A program made the position numbers and the translations under genes. A stretch of DNA of 64,000 nucleotides, from positions 1,736,001-1,800,000 of the forward strand of contig CAWBRY010000001.1 of NCBI GenBank assembly GCA_963791295.1, in the 5' to 3' direction. The notes beneath the pieces are model-generated. The model was not told the origin of the DNA. It saw nothing but the letters and a program-made list of their open reading frames with translations, and ran no database searches. This stretch comes from CAWBRY01 sp963791295 (GTDB lineage Bacteria > Bacteroidota > Bacteroidia > Chitinophagales > Chitinophagaceae). Shown piece by piece: positions 27,072-37,937 of this stretch (positions are counted from its first letter, which is position 1; each line of letters begins with the position of its first letter).

Positions 27072-28076
27072 ATGGAGAATTTGGATACCCCTACGCCGTC
27101 CAATGAAGAACTGATGTCTTCAACTGAAAGTGCTGTCATTTATCCGCCAAAATTTCAAAAGCAGGAAAAGACCACGAATATCTGGCTTCGTTCTTTTATC
27201 AGCCTGGCTCTCTACATGATCCTGGGATATTACTTTTTCCCCAGTTATAAGATACTCTTGCTGATTACAGCTATTGTGATGTTTCATGAGCTGGGTCATT
27301 TTTTTGCCATGAAGTATTTCAAGTATAGTGACCTGGGTATTTTTTTTATTCCGCTGCTCGGAGCCTATGTTTCTGGTACGAAGCGTGAAGTATCTCAAAA
27401 ACAATCTGCCATCATTCTCTTAGCAGGACCATTGCCCGGTATTGTAGTAGGCACTGTGTTGTTTATTTTGGATCAAAAAAGTTCTGGCCTTTATTTCCTC
27501 GACATCTCCTATTCCAGAATTGCGATATTGTTGATCATCTTAAATCTCATCAATCTCTTACCCGTCTATCCATTGGATGGAGGCCAGCTTTTGAATCGCG
27601 TGTTCCTGGATGAAGAGAGTTTTTGGAGCAAAGCCTTCGTCCTGTTGTCTTCTCTGGCTATGTGCTGGTTTGCCTGGAAGCTGAAATTTTATGCTTTGCT
27701 CATCTTTCCTGCAATGATGCTCTTGCGGTTGATCAGTGATACAAAATTTAACCAGGTGGAAAAGAGGATTGATAGTGAAGGCATAAACACCGACCTGGCA
27801 TACGAACAACTTTCAGACCAGGACTATTGGAAGATCAGGAACATCCTGATCGAAGAGCATCCTTCATTCAAGGATATCGCACCGGGACCTCCCTATGAAT
27901 ACAGCAGGCGGGAGGAAAAGGTCATGGCCACGATTCAGAGTCTATTGCATCGTCACCTGATCCAGGATATGAGTGTGGTTGGAAAAATATTTATACTCGT
28001 GATTTGTGTTGCTGCCTTTGCCACACCCTGGCTATTGAACATGGATTTGTCTTTTTTCCGAAGGTTGGGATTCTGA
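27072..28076 (+). CDS. Site-2-protease-like M50 membrane metallopeptidase
   Basis: 334 residues, several transmembrane segments. Zinc motif HELGH at residues 72-76 in a hydrophobic helix and the third ligand motif LDGGQLL in a later helix define family M50. An extra C-terminal soluble part is followed by a last hydrophobic helix. Such proteases cut membrane proteins, often anti-sigma factors; target unknown. The stop touches the convergent DUF6526 gene. Confidence 0.9.
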   Translation: MENLDTPTPSNEELMSSTESAVIYPPKFQKQEKTTNIWLRSFISLALYMILGYYFFPSYKILLLITAIVMFHELGHFFAMKYFKYSDLGIFFIPLLGAYVSGTKREVSQKQSAIILLAGPLPGIVVGTVLFILDQKSSGLYFLDISYSRIAILLIILNLINLLPVYPLDGGQLLNRVFLDEESFWSKAFVLLSSLAMCWFAWKLKFYALLIFPAMMLLRLISDTKFNQVEKRIDSEGINTDLAYEQLSDQDYWKIRNILIEEHPSFKDIAPGPPYEYSRREEKVMATIQSLLHRHLIQDMSVVGKIFILVICVAAFATPWLLNMDLSFFRRLGF

Positions 28077-28505
28077 TCACACACGATGATAGTCAGCACG
28101 CCAATTCTTGATCGCCATCTTGATTTGTTTGGAGGTAAGATTTTCTTCGATGGCTCTCGTAGTCAGCGCCGGCAATTCTTCATCACTGGCAAATCGCAAC
28201 GCAATGATCTGTCCCATCCTTAGCCGGCTGTCAAAAGGCTTTCCGGTGAGAATGTAATGACGGAAATTTTCTTCTGCACGAATGGCCCTATCCTGGGCTT
28301 TTAAAGCAAACGATCGGGCATACCACCACAGAACCATTATGATCAGGCATATAACGATCATAGAAGATGCGGGAAAGAGATTTGCCTTAGTCAAACTAAA
28401 AAGATTGATCACGCTGTCGGTCAGAACAACGGCAATCGCGATAGGCAGCAGAAAATGCCAAAGGAGAATATAGCGTGGATGATTTTCAAAACCTTGTTCT
28501 CTCAT
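28077..28505 (-). CDS. DUF6526 family membrane protein
   Basis: 142 residues with two hydrophobic helices (about 12-35 and 45-65) and a polar C-terminal part containing RLRMGQIIALRFASDEELP. This matches a Bacteroidota family of unknown function. The start (MREQGFENHPRY) is typical of the family. Confidence 0.8.
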   Translation of the reverse strand: MREQGFENHPRYILLWHFLLPIAIAVVLTDSVINLFSLTKANLFPASSMIVICLIIMVLWWYARSFALKAQDRAIRAEENFRHYILTGKPFDSRLRMGQIIALRFASDEELPALTTRAIEENLTSKQIKMAIKNWRADYHRV

Positions 28506-28538
28506 AAGTATTCAATTTGAAGGTGAAGGCCAAATTAA

Positions 28539-28946
28539 TTATTTTCCCATAAGTCGATCCATGCTCCATCGGCCAGGCCCTAAAAACAATAAAGCAATGA
28601 ATCCGGACAGGAACAGGGTAGCCGTTTGTGCTTTTTCAAATATCATCCCGTGATGAATGTATAAAACGACAACGAGCATGGTAATGATCAGGGGAATACA
28701 AGCTAAGCGGGTGAATAGCCCCAATATTAAAAATAGAGAGCAGAAAAATTCTGCAAAGATGGTGAGTAGTAAGGAAGGCGTATGACCAAGATGAAACGGG
28801 TCCGCAAATTTTTGTGCATTCGCAGCGAAATGCGAGATCTTATCAAATCCATGAGGGATCATTAACCCTCCCAATACCAATCTCAGGAGGAGAGTTGCAA
28901 TGGAAAATGACGTTAATGAATAGCCCGAGCTAAAAAGCTTTTTCAT
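28539..28946 (-). CDS. DoxX family membrane protein
   Basis: 135 residues with four hydrophobic helices; LRLVLGGLMIPHGFDKI and FAEFFCSLFLILGLFTRLA are the DoxX signature. Members are implicated in quinol or redox metabolism and thiol stress, function here unproven. Its start is 34 bases before DUF6526, so a two-gene unit is likely. Confidence 0.9.
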   Translation of the reverse strand: MKKLFSSGYSLTSFSIATLLLRLVLGGLMIPHGFDKISHFAANAQKFADPFHLGHTPSLLLTIFAEFFCSLFLILGLFTRLACIPLIITMLVVVLYIHHGMIFEKAQTATLFLSGFIALLFLGPGRWSMDRLMGK

Positions 28947-29140
28947 GATTCAATATTTCGAATATGCAATGTTAACAACAAAATTTTAATATTCTTTAAT
29001 GATTTAAGAAACGAAGGAAATGTTAAATCATAGTATATACCTCGCACTTATCCACACCTGTTTGGAATGATGTTTGGTCTTACCTGAAATAAATTTAATA
29101 TTCGCGACGTTTATCCACCAACGGTTAAAGGACATCTTTC

Positions 29141-32100
29141 ATGAAGAATCATTGTTTTCTTGTACTCGCTACTTGCATAAGTACTTTATTCGTCTTTCCC
29201 AGCAAACCCGATATTATTCGGATCCTCAATCAACATTCAAAGAAGCAAAAGAATATTTTCAAAAGGAACAATATAGTCTCGCTTATCCGTTGTTGAAAGA
29301 ATTGCAACAATCTGTCCGGGAAACCGATAAAGCCAATAATCCCATCACCGTCCAGGAGATCAATTATTATACAATTGCCTGTGCACTAAAGCAGAATGAA
29401 GGAAGGGCCGAAGAACAGGCACAACAATTATATTGATCTGGAAAAGAATACAGCCAGGGTGCAGATGATGAGCTTTCACCTGGCAGAATATTATTTCCGC
29501 AGCCAAAGATTTCCCGAAGCTGCTGCTCTTTATGAGCAAGCCAATATCGACAACCTCAGCAACCGGGAAATCTGCCGATATGAAATTTCACCAGGGCTAT
29601 TCTTATTTCACCCTGCAGCAGTTTGCACAGGCAAAGCCTTTATTTAATACCATCCGGACAATGAAGGATGATCCCAATTACATCGATGCAAATTATTATT
29701 ATGGGTTCCTGGCATTTCGTGATGGCCAGTATAATGAAGCACTGCAGAGTTTCAAGATCGTGGAAAATGAAAAGAATTATGCCACCGTAGTTCCTTATTA
29801 TATTGCCCAGATATATTATATACAGGGAAAAAAGGACGAAGCCATTGCATATGTTCAGAATAAAGCTAAAGTCGGGTACCAATACGCAATATTATGATCT
29901 GGAATTAAAGCAAATGATCGGTCATGCCTATTTTGAAGCAAAGGATTATGCCAAAGGCGTTGCCTTACCTGGAAGATTATGTGAGTCGTTCCAAAAAAGT
30001 GCGGCGCGAAGACCTGTATGAGCTTTCTTATTGTTATTATCCAGGCCAAACAATACGACAAGGCCATCGATGGTTTCAAACAATTGAGTGGGAAAGCAGA
30101 TTCACTTGAGCCAGCATGCCATGTATATACTGGGAGATGCCTATTTGAAAACGGGGCAGAAATCAAATGCAAGGAATGCATTTCTTTTCTGCGCTTCCAA
30201 TAGCAGCAATCAAACGCAAAAAGAAATTTCAAAATATCAATATGCCAAGCTTTCCTATGAATTGGGTTACCAGGATGAAGCACTGAATGGCTTGAATGCA
30301 TTTCTGACCGATTATCCCAATTCCACTTACAATGCGGAAGCAAAGGAATTGCTGGTAGGGGTTTTGACTAATACAAATAATTACCGGGAAGCTCAGGCAC
30401 TTCATGGAAAGTCTGAACAAGCCCTCCGATAATGCCAAGACGAGTTTATCCGAGAATTCTATTTGGACGTGCTACAGAATTGATCAATGATGGAAGGCTG
30501 GCAGAAGCAGATGCATTGCTTGGATAAAGCATTAAAAGATCCGAATAATGGATCAGTGGTCGCGTCTGGTGAATTTCTGGAAAGGTGAAGTTGCATATCG
30601 CAACAACAAGATTGGACGATGCCATTAAATATTATAATGCTTATGTAAGTGCCGGATCACCTACCAGTGGAGAAGCCAATGCCAACAATGCCCGGTATAA
30701 TCTAGGATATTGTTATCTGCGCAAAGAGAATTATGCCGTTGCACTCAGCTTCTTTGAACCGCTTGGAAAGAATCCCGCATTGAATTCGGATGAATTTACC
30801 CAGGATGCTTATATCCGGACGGCCGATTGTTATTTCATGCAAAGGGATTTTGCAAGGGCAAAGACGATGTATGATAATGTGATCAAGTTTTCATGGCCGG
30901 CCGAAGATTATGCACTTTCCAGAATGTCGATGATAGCTGGCGTCAGAAGTTCCAAGGATAAGATCACGTTGCTAAATACGATGAACCGAAAATTTCCTAC
31001 TTCGTCGCTTAGTAACAGATGCAAATATGGAAGTAGCCAATACCTACATGAGCGATGAACGATTCCGGGAGGCGATTCCATACTTGAACAATGTGATTAA
31101 ATCGACTGGCAATGCCAGCCTGAAACCGCAGGCATATCTGAAAATGGGAATTGCTTATTATAACCTGAATAATAATGCCGAGGCGTTAAAGCAATTCAAG
31201 ACACTGATAGATCAATATCCCAATTCGCCGGAAGCGGAGGATGCACTGGATAATGTGAAAGCAATTTATGTTGAAGATGGCAAGCCGGATGAATATGCAG
31301 GTTTTATGCGGCAGGCAGGACGACCCTTCAGCGTGAACACAGAAGATTCACTGACTTATTCTGGCTGCTGAAAATCAGTATGACAATGGCAATAATACTG
31401 CTGCACTAAATGCTTTCAATAGTTATTTGCAAAAATTCCCCAGACGGCGTCTATGCATTGGATGCACATTTCAACCTGGCTGAATTATATAATGGCAAAA
31501 AAGATTGGAACAATGCATTGGCAGGATATGAACTGGTTGCCGCAGAAGCCCCGAATAAATATGCGGAAAGAGCTGTACTGACGGCGGCGCGGATCTATTT
31601 CTTTGAATTGAAGAATTATCCCAAAGCGGAAACATATTATGCACAATTGAAACAGATCACTTCCAGCCAGGAAAATAAGCTGGAAGCAATGCGCGGCTTG
31701 TTGCGCAGCCAATACCAGTTACAAAAATGGACGGAAGCAGCCGACAATGCCAAAGAGCTGACAGCAGCCAAAGGAAGCAGCAGCGATGATAAATCGCTTG
31801 CCAATATGGCTATTGCCAAATCTTATGAAGTGAATGGTCAATTTGACCTGGCCATCGCCAATTTCAAAACGGTCGTGCAATTGAATAAGGCAGCACTTGG
31901 CTGCAGAAGCGCAATATGAGATCGCCAATTGCTGGTTTCAGCTGAACAAACTGCGTGATGCGGAAAAAGCGGCTTTTGAAACGATCAATAAATCGGGTTC
32001 TTATGATTATTGGGTGACCAAAGCATATATACTTCTGGGTGATATTTATTTCAAGCAAAAAGATTATTTCAATGCAAAAGCGACATTCCAGAGCATCGTG

Positions 32101-32197
32101 GACAATAGTATCAATAGCTGAATTGAAAACCGAAGCACAGACGAAATTGAGCAGGGTGATAGAAGAGGAAAGTAAGTCCAGCAAAGTGAATGGGTAG
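29141..32197 (+). CDS. Large secreted TPR-repeat protein, many frameshifts
   Basis: ATG 29141 opens a signal peptide (MKNHCFLVLATCISTLFVF). After the first shift the mature part begins with FKEAKEYFQKEQYSLAYPLLKEL and continues as TPR repeats through at least ten fragments in changing frames, for example YNLGYCYLRKENYAVAL, LKMGIAYYNLNNNAEALKQF and YILLGDIYFKQKDYFNAKATF. The end is ELKTEAQTKLSRVIEEESK then TAG at 32195. Reconstructed length is about 1,019 residues. Large periplasmic TPR proteins of this sort act as assembly scaffolds, some in type IX secretion. The frameshifts occur too often for a recently dead gene with intact repeats; sequencing error is the better explanation. Confidence 0.8.
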
Positions 32198-32249
32198 AAT
32201 ATGTGCAGATCTCATTTAAAACGTAGTCCAAATAAAGCAAAACAGAATA

Positions 32250-33907
32250 ATGAAACAATTACTGGCTAAGATCGGTCTTCCTGTTATGTGTAGTCTTCAC
32301 ATTTGGAATTTCTTTTGCGCAGGATACGACCAAGAAAAAATCAATTGATATTACTTCTTCATTTAAACCCGTCTTGAGGGAAGCTGCGAAGATCAATTTT
32401 AATGCGACGCCGCCCACGGCTGATACCACCAGGCCCGGCTAAACTATGAAATTCCCAATCAGAATTTGTTATTGGCCTATCAGCCCGGTTCATTGAAACC
32501 ATTGGCCTTCAGGTTGATTCAGGTGGAAAATGGGATAATAGCAGTTATATAAAAGTTGGGTTTGGAAGCTTGCGAACTCCATATTGTACAGGCAGGTTTT
32601 TCTTTTGGCGATGGAAAAACAGCCGGGTTAAATATCTATGCGAAACATGTTTCGTCTGAAGGCAAAAGAGAATTTCAGAATTTTACCAATACACAGGTTA
32701 AACTTAGCTGGTTTTTTTAAATCGGGAAATAATCTGGAATGGAATGCTAGCAATTGGCATGAAGCAGGATAAAACCTATAAATATGGATTTGAACCGGTG
32801 ATCACTGTCATTTCCCAACGATTCCTTCAGGCAGAAATTCCAAACGATTAGCAGGCCGGGTAGGATTTCACAATATCAATAAGACAGAATTTGGGCTGAC
32901 CTATTCACCTGAAGTGAAGATCGACGTATTCAGCGACAATCATGACAATTCCGAAAGCAATACAGTCGTGAACCTTCCATTGGAAAAAACGATCGGAAAA
33001 GAATTTGCGGTTAACCTGGGCCTTACATTCGATCTGACCCGACTTTCGCCCAAAGACAAGTCAGTCGTTCAACAACACGATGTATTATATTTCTCCATCC
33101 GTTCTTTATAAGACTTCAAATATCAATGCGCAGGTAGGAATCCGTCCTTCCTGGGATAATAAAACATTCAAGATGTTTCCGAATATCCTGGCGGATATCA
33201 GCACCGAAGACGAGCGCTTTACTTTCCAGGCCGGATGGACAGGATATATCCGCAAGACAACTTATCAATACCTTGCTTCCCAAAACCCATGGCTTGTGGC
33301 TTCCTACTGACTTTAAGAATACCTGGATAGAAGAACGATTTGCAGGGTTTAAAGGATCAGTTGACGATCATTTCAGCTATGCGCCAAAGTCGGATTTAAT
33401 AAACTTAACAATCAGCCACTTATTTATCAATGATATCGAACAAGTCAATGGTGGAGAAATCATTTCGTGGTGGTAAATGAACCGAGATGAAGTGGTCAAT
33501 TTTGGCGGGGAGCTGGGATATAATATTGAAGAAAAATTTTCACTTATCACCGGTCTTACCTTTAATCAGTATTCAGGTTTGAAGGAGAATGCAAAAGCCT
33601 GGGGCTTGATACCACTTGAATTAAATACCGCCCTGCGCCTGCAGATCATCAAAGATCTTTGGCTGAAAGGCGATCTGTTTGCCTGGACAGGGCCGCACTA
33701 TCTGAAAGATGACGGAAGTCCCGGCAAACTTCCCGGCGCTACCGACCTGAATGCCGGCCTTGAATTCAAGATCACTAAGAATCTCAATCTCTGGTCTCAG
33801 TTCAATAATATTTTCAATAAAGAATATCAGCGCTGGAATCAATACCTGTTTATGGGTTTAACTTTGTCGCCGGAATCGTATTTTCGTTCGACCAAAAGAC
33901 CAAGTAG
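32250..33907 (+). CDS. Outer-membrane beta-barrel protein (TonB-receptor-like barrel, no plug), frameshifted
   Basis: Starts MKQLLAKIGLPV with a signal peptide ending near FCAQD; the mature N-terminus (SIDITSSFKPVLREAAKINF) is shared by Bacteroidota proteins encoded next to large TPR genes. The following strands alternate polar and hydrophobic residues (VGFGSLRTPY, LGYNIEEKFSLITGLTFNQY, LKGDLFAWTGPHYL) and end with the barrel-type segment SQFNNIFNKEYQRWNQY and, after a shift near 33852, GFNFVAGIVFSFDQK. About 552 residues with at least six frame changes. Predicted to be in the outer membrane; substrate unknown. Confidence 0.75.
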
Positions 33908-34554
33908 TGTACGAACAGCTTTACCAGTATTTGATTCAACAGCACGTTTTGGCTATTCCTGGCATCGGCAGCTTTTTATTGGAACGAATTCCGGCCCAGG
34001 TCGATTTTCCAAACAGGCGAGTCGAGCCACCCGCATATACCATTGCCTTACAACCGGCTACCGCACCAACTTCCAGGCGGTTTCTTCATTGGTTGTCGAA
34101 TACCTTGCAAATTTCTGAATGGGAGGCTGTGGTTCGGTTCAATGAATTTGCATTTGAGCTGAAAAAGCAGCTCAACGGTGGAAATACCATTCATTGGAAA
34201 GGAGTCGGTACGCTGAGTAAAGGCTTGGGTGGTGAGATCAAATTCGCTTCCGATACCAAAGGGTTGGTCATTGAAAAACCGGTTCCGGCCGAAAAGATTG
34301 TCAGGACCAATGCGACTCATAAGATAAGGGTCGGTGAACAGATAAAGTCGTCCCTTGAAATGAGCCGATTACTGAGTCTGCCCGGAAGGAAAATCTCTGT
34401 TCGAAGATTTTTGATTTTGGTAATTATCCTGCTGACCAGCTTCTTTATTATCTTTTATTTCTCCCAACACGATTCCGTCGTTTCGTCAAGCGCCAATCGA
34501 TTGAAGGTTGTTCCCGAGACCGGAGGATCTACCTATACGCCTGTGTCCAGGTAA
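33907..34554 (+). CDS. HU-CCDC81 domain protein with one transmembrane helix
   Basis: 215 residues from the GTG at 33907, which shares its G with the barrel gene's TAG. The first part (about 1-145) has the tandem HU-like fold of CCDC81-type prokaryotic proteins: VLAIPGIGSFLLERIPAQ and HWKGVGTLSKGLGGEIKF. A hydrophobic helix (RRFLILVIILLTSFFIIFYF, about 163-182) follows, then a short tail. The SPOR domain often found after it is absent. Genes of this type are usually next to envelope genes; the role is unknown. Confidence 0.82.
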   Translation: MYEQLYQYLIQQHVLAIPGIGSFLLERIPAQVDFPNRRVEPPAYTIALQPATAPTSRRFLHWLSNTLQISEWEAVVRFNEFAFELKKQLNGGNTIHWKGVGTLSKGLGGEIKFASDTKGLVIEKPVPAEKIVRTNATHKIRVGEQIKSSLEMSRLLSLPGRKISVRRFLILVIILLTSFFIIFYFSQHDSVVSSSANRLKVVPETGGSTYTPVSR

Positions 34555-34560
34555 CGCTAA

Positions 34561-35460
34561 CTATATTTTCTCAATTATATAAATAACAGAACTGCATTTT
34601 TTTACATTGGCCATCGCAGAAAGATTGGAGCGAAGGCCATTCCACAATGCCGCGATAAAATGAGTTCGCCCATTTTTGTATTTACTGCTCAACAGAGAAA
34701 TATAGAAGCTATCATACCACATGGGCCCGTATTGTACAATTCCAAAACCACCCTTATTCAACAGGAATTCCATCGATTCGGGAGAAAAGTGATATAAATG
34801 CCTGGGTACATCATAGGCAGCCCAGTATTCGCGATAGATGGTTGCATCTTTTGATCTGTAGTTGGGCACGGCTATAAATAATTTTCCATCTTTTTTTAGC
34901 AGCAATTTTAGCTGATTCAAATATGCCGCAAGGTTGTGTACGTGCTCCAATACATGCCATAGAGTGATGGCATCAAAACTCTCCTTTGGCAGTTTATAAA
35001 ATTCATTTGTGTCTGAAAGTTCAACCTGGTAAATTCTTTTTGCAAGATCCCGCGCTGTTGTATCCGGTTCAATGCCCTTTGCATTCCACCCTGCCGAAAC
35101 CATTGCTTTCACAAATGTTCCGGTTCCGCTCCCCAGGTCGAGGATCGATCCTTTCTTTGTTCGGGTAAATTTAGAGACCAATCTTCTTTTTCGTTTGATG
35201 GTGTTTTTTCTTACATATTGGTAGAGCCGGTTGATGATCCCAGTCGAAGTATTGGAATGTGAGATATATTCCTCCGAATTATAGTAAGGAGCAATGAACT
35301 TTTCATCCGGGATGTCCTGCGTAAATCTCACCGTGCATGAGTTGCATTGGACGATAGGAAAAGTTTCTCCGCTGACCGTATAATCTTTTATATCGAATTG
35401 GAACTGGACATCGCTTGACCCACAAACCGGACAGGAATTATAATGAATAAAGTTGCTCAT
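34561..35460 (-). CDS. Zinc-ribbon class I SAM methyltransferase
   Basis: 299 residues. An N-terminal zinc ribbon (CPVCGSSDVQF ... VQCNSCTVRF) precedes the methyltransferase fold with SAM motif ILDLGSGTGTF, acidic EPD, and the WHVLEHVHNL and LKKDGKLFIAVPN segments. This layout (methyltransferase domain with zinc ribbon) is common in sugar and surface-polysaccharide methyltransferases. Target not known. Confidence 0.88.
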   Translation of the reverse strand: MSNFIHYNSCPVCGSSDVQFQFDIKDYTVSGETFPIVQCNSCTVRFTQDIPDEKFIAPYYNSEEYISHSNTSTGIINRLYQYVRKNTIKRKRRLVSKFTRTKKGSILDLGSGTGTFVKAMVSAGWNAKGIEPDTTARDLAKRIYQVELSDTNEFYKLPKESFDAITLWHVLEHVHNLAAYLNQLKLLLKKDGKLFIAVPNYRSKDATIYREYWAAYDVPRHLYHFSPESMEFLLNKGGFGIVQYGPMWYDSFYISLLSSKYKNGRTHFIAALWNGLRSNLSAMANVKKCSSVIYIIEKI

Positions 35461-35480
35461 TGGAGGCTGAGGTGATGATG

Positions 35481-36281
35481 CTATTGCCCAAATTGGACTT
35501 CATACAATTCCGGCCAGCGCTTTCCGGTTACATAGATCTTTTTGGTAGCCGAGTCGTATGCAATCCCATTGAAAAATTCCGCATGGGGGTCACGGGACTT
35601 GATCATGTCGCAGGTTGCAGAGAAATCGGCTTTTGCAACGATCTGCCCGGTGGAAGGATCAATCTTTAAAATATATGGAGATTGCCATTGATTGGCATAT
35701 ACGTATCCGTCTATGTATTCCAGTTCATTTAGATTATAAGCAAAACTGCCTGCGTCCGTTACTGCTTGAGTCTTGATCAAACGAAATGTTGACGGTTGAT
35801 AAAAATAAAGAGTACTCGTCCCGTCACTCGCAATGATCTGTTTTCCGTCGGTCGTCATGCCCCAGCCTTCGGGAGCGGAAAAACTGAATTCACCGAGTTT
35901 TTTGAAATCTTTGAGTGAATACATGAATCCTACTTTTTCCTGGTAAGTCAATTGGTAAATAGTATCATTGACAATGACAATACCCTCACCAAAATATTTC
36001 TTATCCAACTCCAGGCTCTGCAAGGATTTTCCTGTTTTTAGATCAACCCGTATTAACCTGGACTTGCCATAGTCGCCTGTACTCTCGTAAAGATTTCCTT
36101 TATAAATCAGCAAACCCTCTGTAAAAGACGAGGTATCGTGCGGGTAGGTATTGAGGATGGAGTAGCTCATGCTTTTGGGGCCGGCGATGGTGGTATCAGT
36201 CCCATCCCCATTTTCTCCTGAACCTTTGCCCTTGCAGCCAATCATCCCGAATAAAACTGTCAAAAACAGAAGAATTCTCAT
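35481..36281 (-). CDS. Glutaminyl-peptide cyclotransferase, lipoprotein
   Basis: About 266 residues from the ATG at 36281. Lipoprotein signal MRILLFLTVLFGMIGCKG is followed by a low-complexity linker and a five-bladed propeller-type QC domain (FTEGLLIYKGNLYESTGDYGKSRL; SFAYNLNELEYIDGYVYAN). It converts N-terminal Gln to pyroglutamate. In Bacteroidota this suits exported proteins that begin with Gln after signal cleavage, including T9SS substrates such as the M43 protease downstream. Confidence 0.9.
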   Translation of the reverse strand: MRILLFLTVLFGMIGCKGKGSGENGDGTDTTIAGPKSMSYSILNTYPHDTSSFTEGLLIYKGNLYESTGDYGKSRLIRVDLKTGKSLQSLELDKKYFGEGIVIVNDTIYQLTYQEKVGFMYSLKDFKKLGEFSFSAPEGWGMTTDGKQIIASDGTSTLYFYQPSTFRLIKTQAVTDAGSFAYNLNELEYIDGYVYANQWQSPYILKIDPSTGQIVAKADFSATCDMIKSRDPHAEFFNGIAYDSATKKIYVTGKRWPELYEVQFGQ

Positions 36282-36600
36282 TGACAATAATTGAGTTAGT
36301 ACAAAAATAAGTGCTCGCTGGTTATCTGGCTGTTAAAGGTTTTTTATGCTTCGCTATAGGGAAAATACGATACAAAAAATTCAAAAACAATCAATTAAAT
36401 AGATTATATTTGATACAGATTTAACCTTACGTCTATTCCTTAAGGTGATCTCCGAAACCCTATCCTCGAGACGCCTTCTATAATTTCCCTCATATCCTGC
36501 TTTAATTTCCAGTGCCATTGAATCTCTCCAGAGAGGTCTCTTAAAAACATTTTGAGCCTTTTGGACCAGCCATTGTTTTTCATTCAGGCCCTAACGTACC
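36282..36600. other. Intergenic region before the M43 protease
   Basis: About 320 bases between divergent genes. The only clear signal is a TATATTTG element at 36405-36412 on the plus strand. No second gene or RNA was recognised; the stretch is AT-rich up to 36420 and more balanced after that. Confidence 0.5.
36405..36412 (+). promoter_or_regulatory. Candidate -7 promoter element (TATATTTG)
   Basis: Exact match to the Bacteroidetes -7 consensus TAnnTTTG. No TTG lies 19 bases upstream, so the -33 box is weak. It would give a 5' untranslated region of about 180 bases for the M43 protease gene. Confidence 0.4.
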
Positions 36601-37858
36601 ATGAAAACAGGATTATTCCTTTCGTTGATTTGCCTACTATTTGCCCATTCATCAATGGGGCAAAAATCCTGCGTTTCATTTTCCTACCAACAAGAACAAA
36701 TTGCGAAGGAACCATCACTGGCGACAAGGATGAATGCAATTGAAAAATTCACGGCGCAAGCAAAACAGACCAATAGCCAGACACTTTCACGCGGTTCCGG
36801 ACCGAATATCATTACCATCCCGGTTGTCGTACATATATTATACCATTACCCATACGAAAATATAAGTGACGCACAGGTGTTCAGCCAGATCGACGCGCTG
36901 AATAGGGATTACCGCCGGCGAGGTGCTGACACTGCTAATACCCCAGCAGTTTTTAAACCCCTGGCTGCAGATTGTGAAATAGAATTTCAACTTGCCATTT
37001 CTGATCCCAGAAGGCGATCGACATCGGGCATTGTTCGAAAATACACTCCCGTTACCACCTGGCAGGCCGATGACAGAATGAAATTTAATTCCAACACCGG
37101 GCGATGACGGCTGGGACGCTAAAAGTTATCTGAACATTTGGGTCTGCAACCTGGACAGGGTTGCGGGGTATTCAAGTGTGCCGGGAGGTGCCGAAGATAA
37201 AGACGGCATCGTGATTGGTTACAATGCGTTTGGCAGTAATGGTTCGTCTTCCGGTTTCAACATGGGTAAGACGGCAGTGCATGAAGTCGGACATTGGCTC
37301 AATCTAAAACATATTTGGGGTGATGCGGATTGCGGTGACGATCTCGTAGACGATACTCCCAGGCAAAGCATTTACACGGTTGGTTGCCCCTCGGGCATTC
37401 GCATTTCCTGCAACAATGGTCCTAATGGTAACATGTATATGGATTATATGGATTTTACTCAGGATGCCTGCATGAATATGTTCACTGAAGGCCAGAAGCA
37501 ACGAATGAGAACTACATTTCTTCCTGGCGGCATACGCAATTCGATCTTGTCATCAACAGGCCTTAGCACACCTCTTATTTATGAAGCGCCTCCTACGATC
37601 GAATCGCCAAAATGGCTCGATGCAAGATTATATCCCAATCCTTCTTCAAGTGAGATCATCCTGGACCTGGCTTATGATATAAGATGGATGGGCAAGACAA
37701 TAAAGATCAGCAACCAGGATGGACAAATTGTCCAGCAACTTACGGTTAGTTCCAAAACTCAGCACATCGATATTCGACGGTTAAGCCCAGGCCTTTATTT
37801 TCTAATTCTTAAAAGAGAAGATGGCGCGGTCATAAAACAGAAGTTCGTAAAAATGTAG
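36601..37858 (+). CDS. Secreted M43 (cytophagalysin-like) zinc metalloprotease with T9SS sorting domain, one frameshift
   Basis: Fragments 36601-37107 and 37178-37858 join by a shift near 37095, giving about 419 residues. The N-terminus is a signal peptide (MKTGLFLSLICLLFAHSSMG). The zinc site HEVGHWLNLKH and Met-turn region GNMYMDYMD define M43. A linker and a C-terminal domain beginning LYPNPSSSEIILDL and ending LYFLILKREDGAVIKQKFVKM match type A sorting domains of the type IX system. The protein is predicted to cross the outer membrane and be released or anchored at the cell surface. Confidence 0.88.
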
Positions 37859-37861
37859 GCG

Positions 37862-37937
37862 GTGGTTAATTATTAATTATTGATTATTTCGTGTTAATTC
37901 CAATAATCAATAATCAATAATCAGTAATCAATAATCA
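37862..37937. repeat. AT-rich inverted repeat between convergent genes
   Basis: TAATTATTGATTATT (about 37873-37888) and AATAATCAATAAT (from 37904) form a 13-bp perfect stem with a 13-base loop, followed by further AATCAATAATC copies. The same motif is at 21433-21575, also between converging genes. Likely a dispersed element able to terminate transcription from both sides. Confidence 0.6.
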
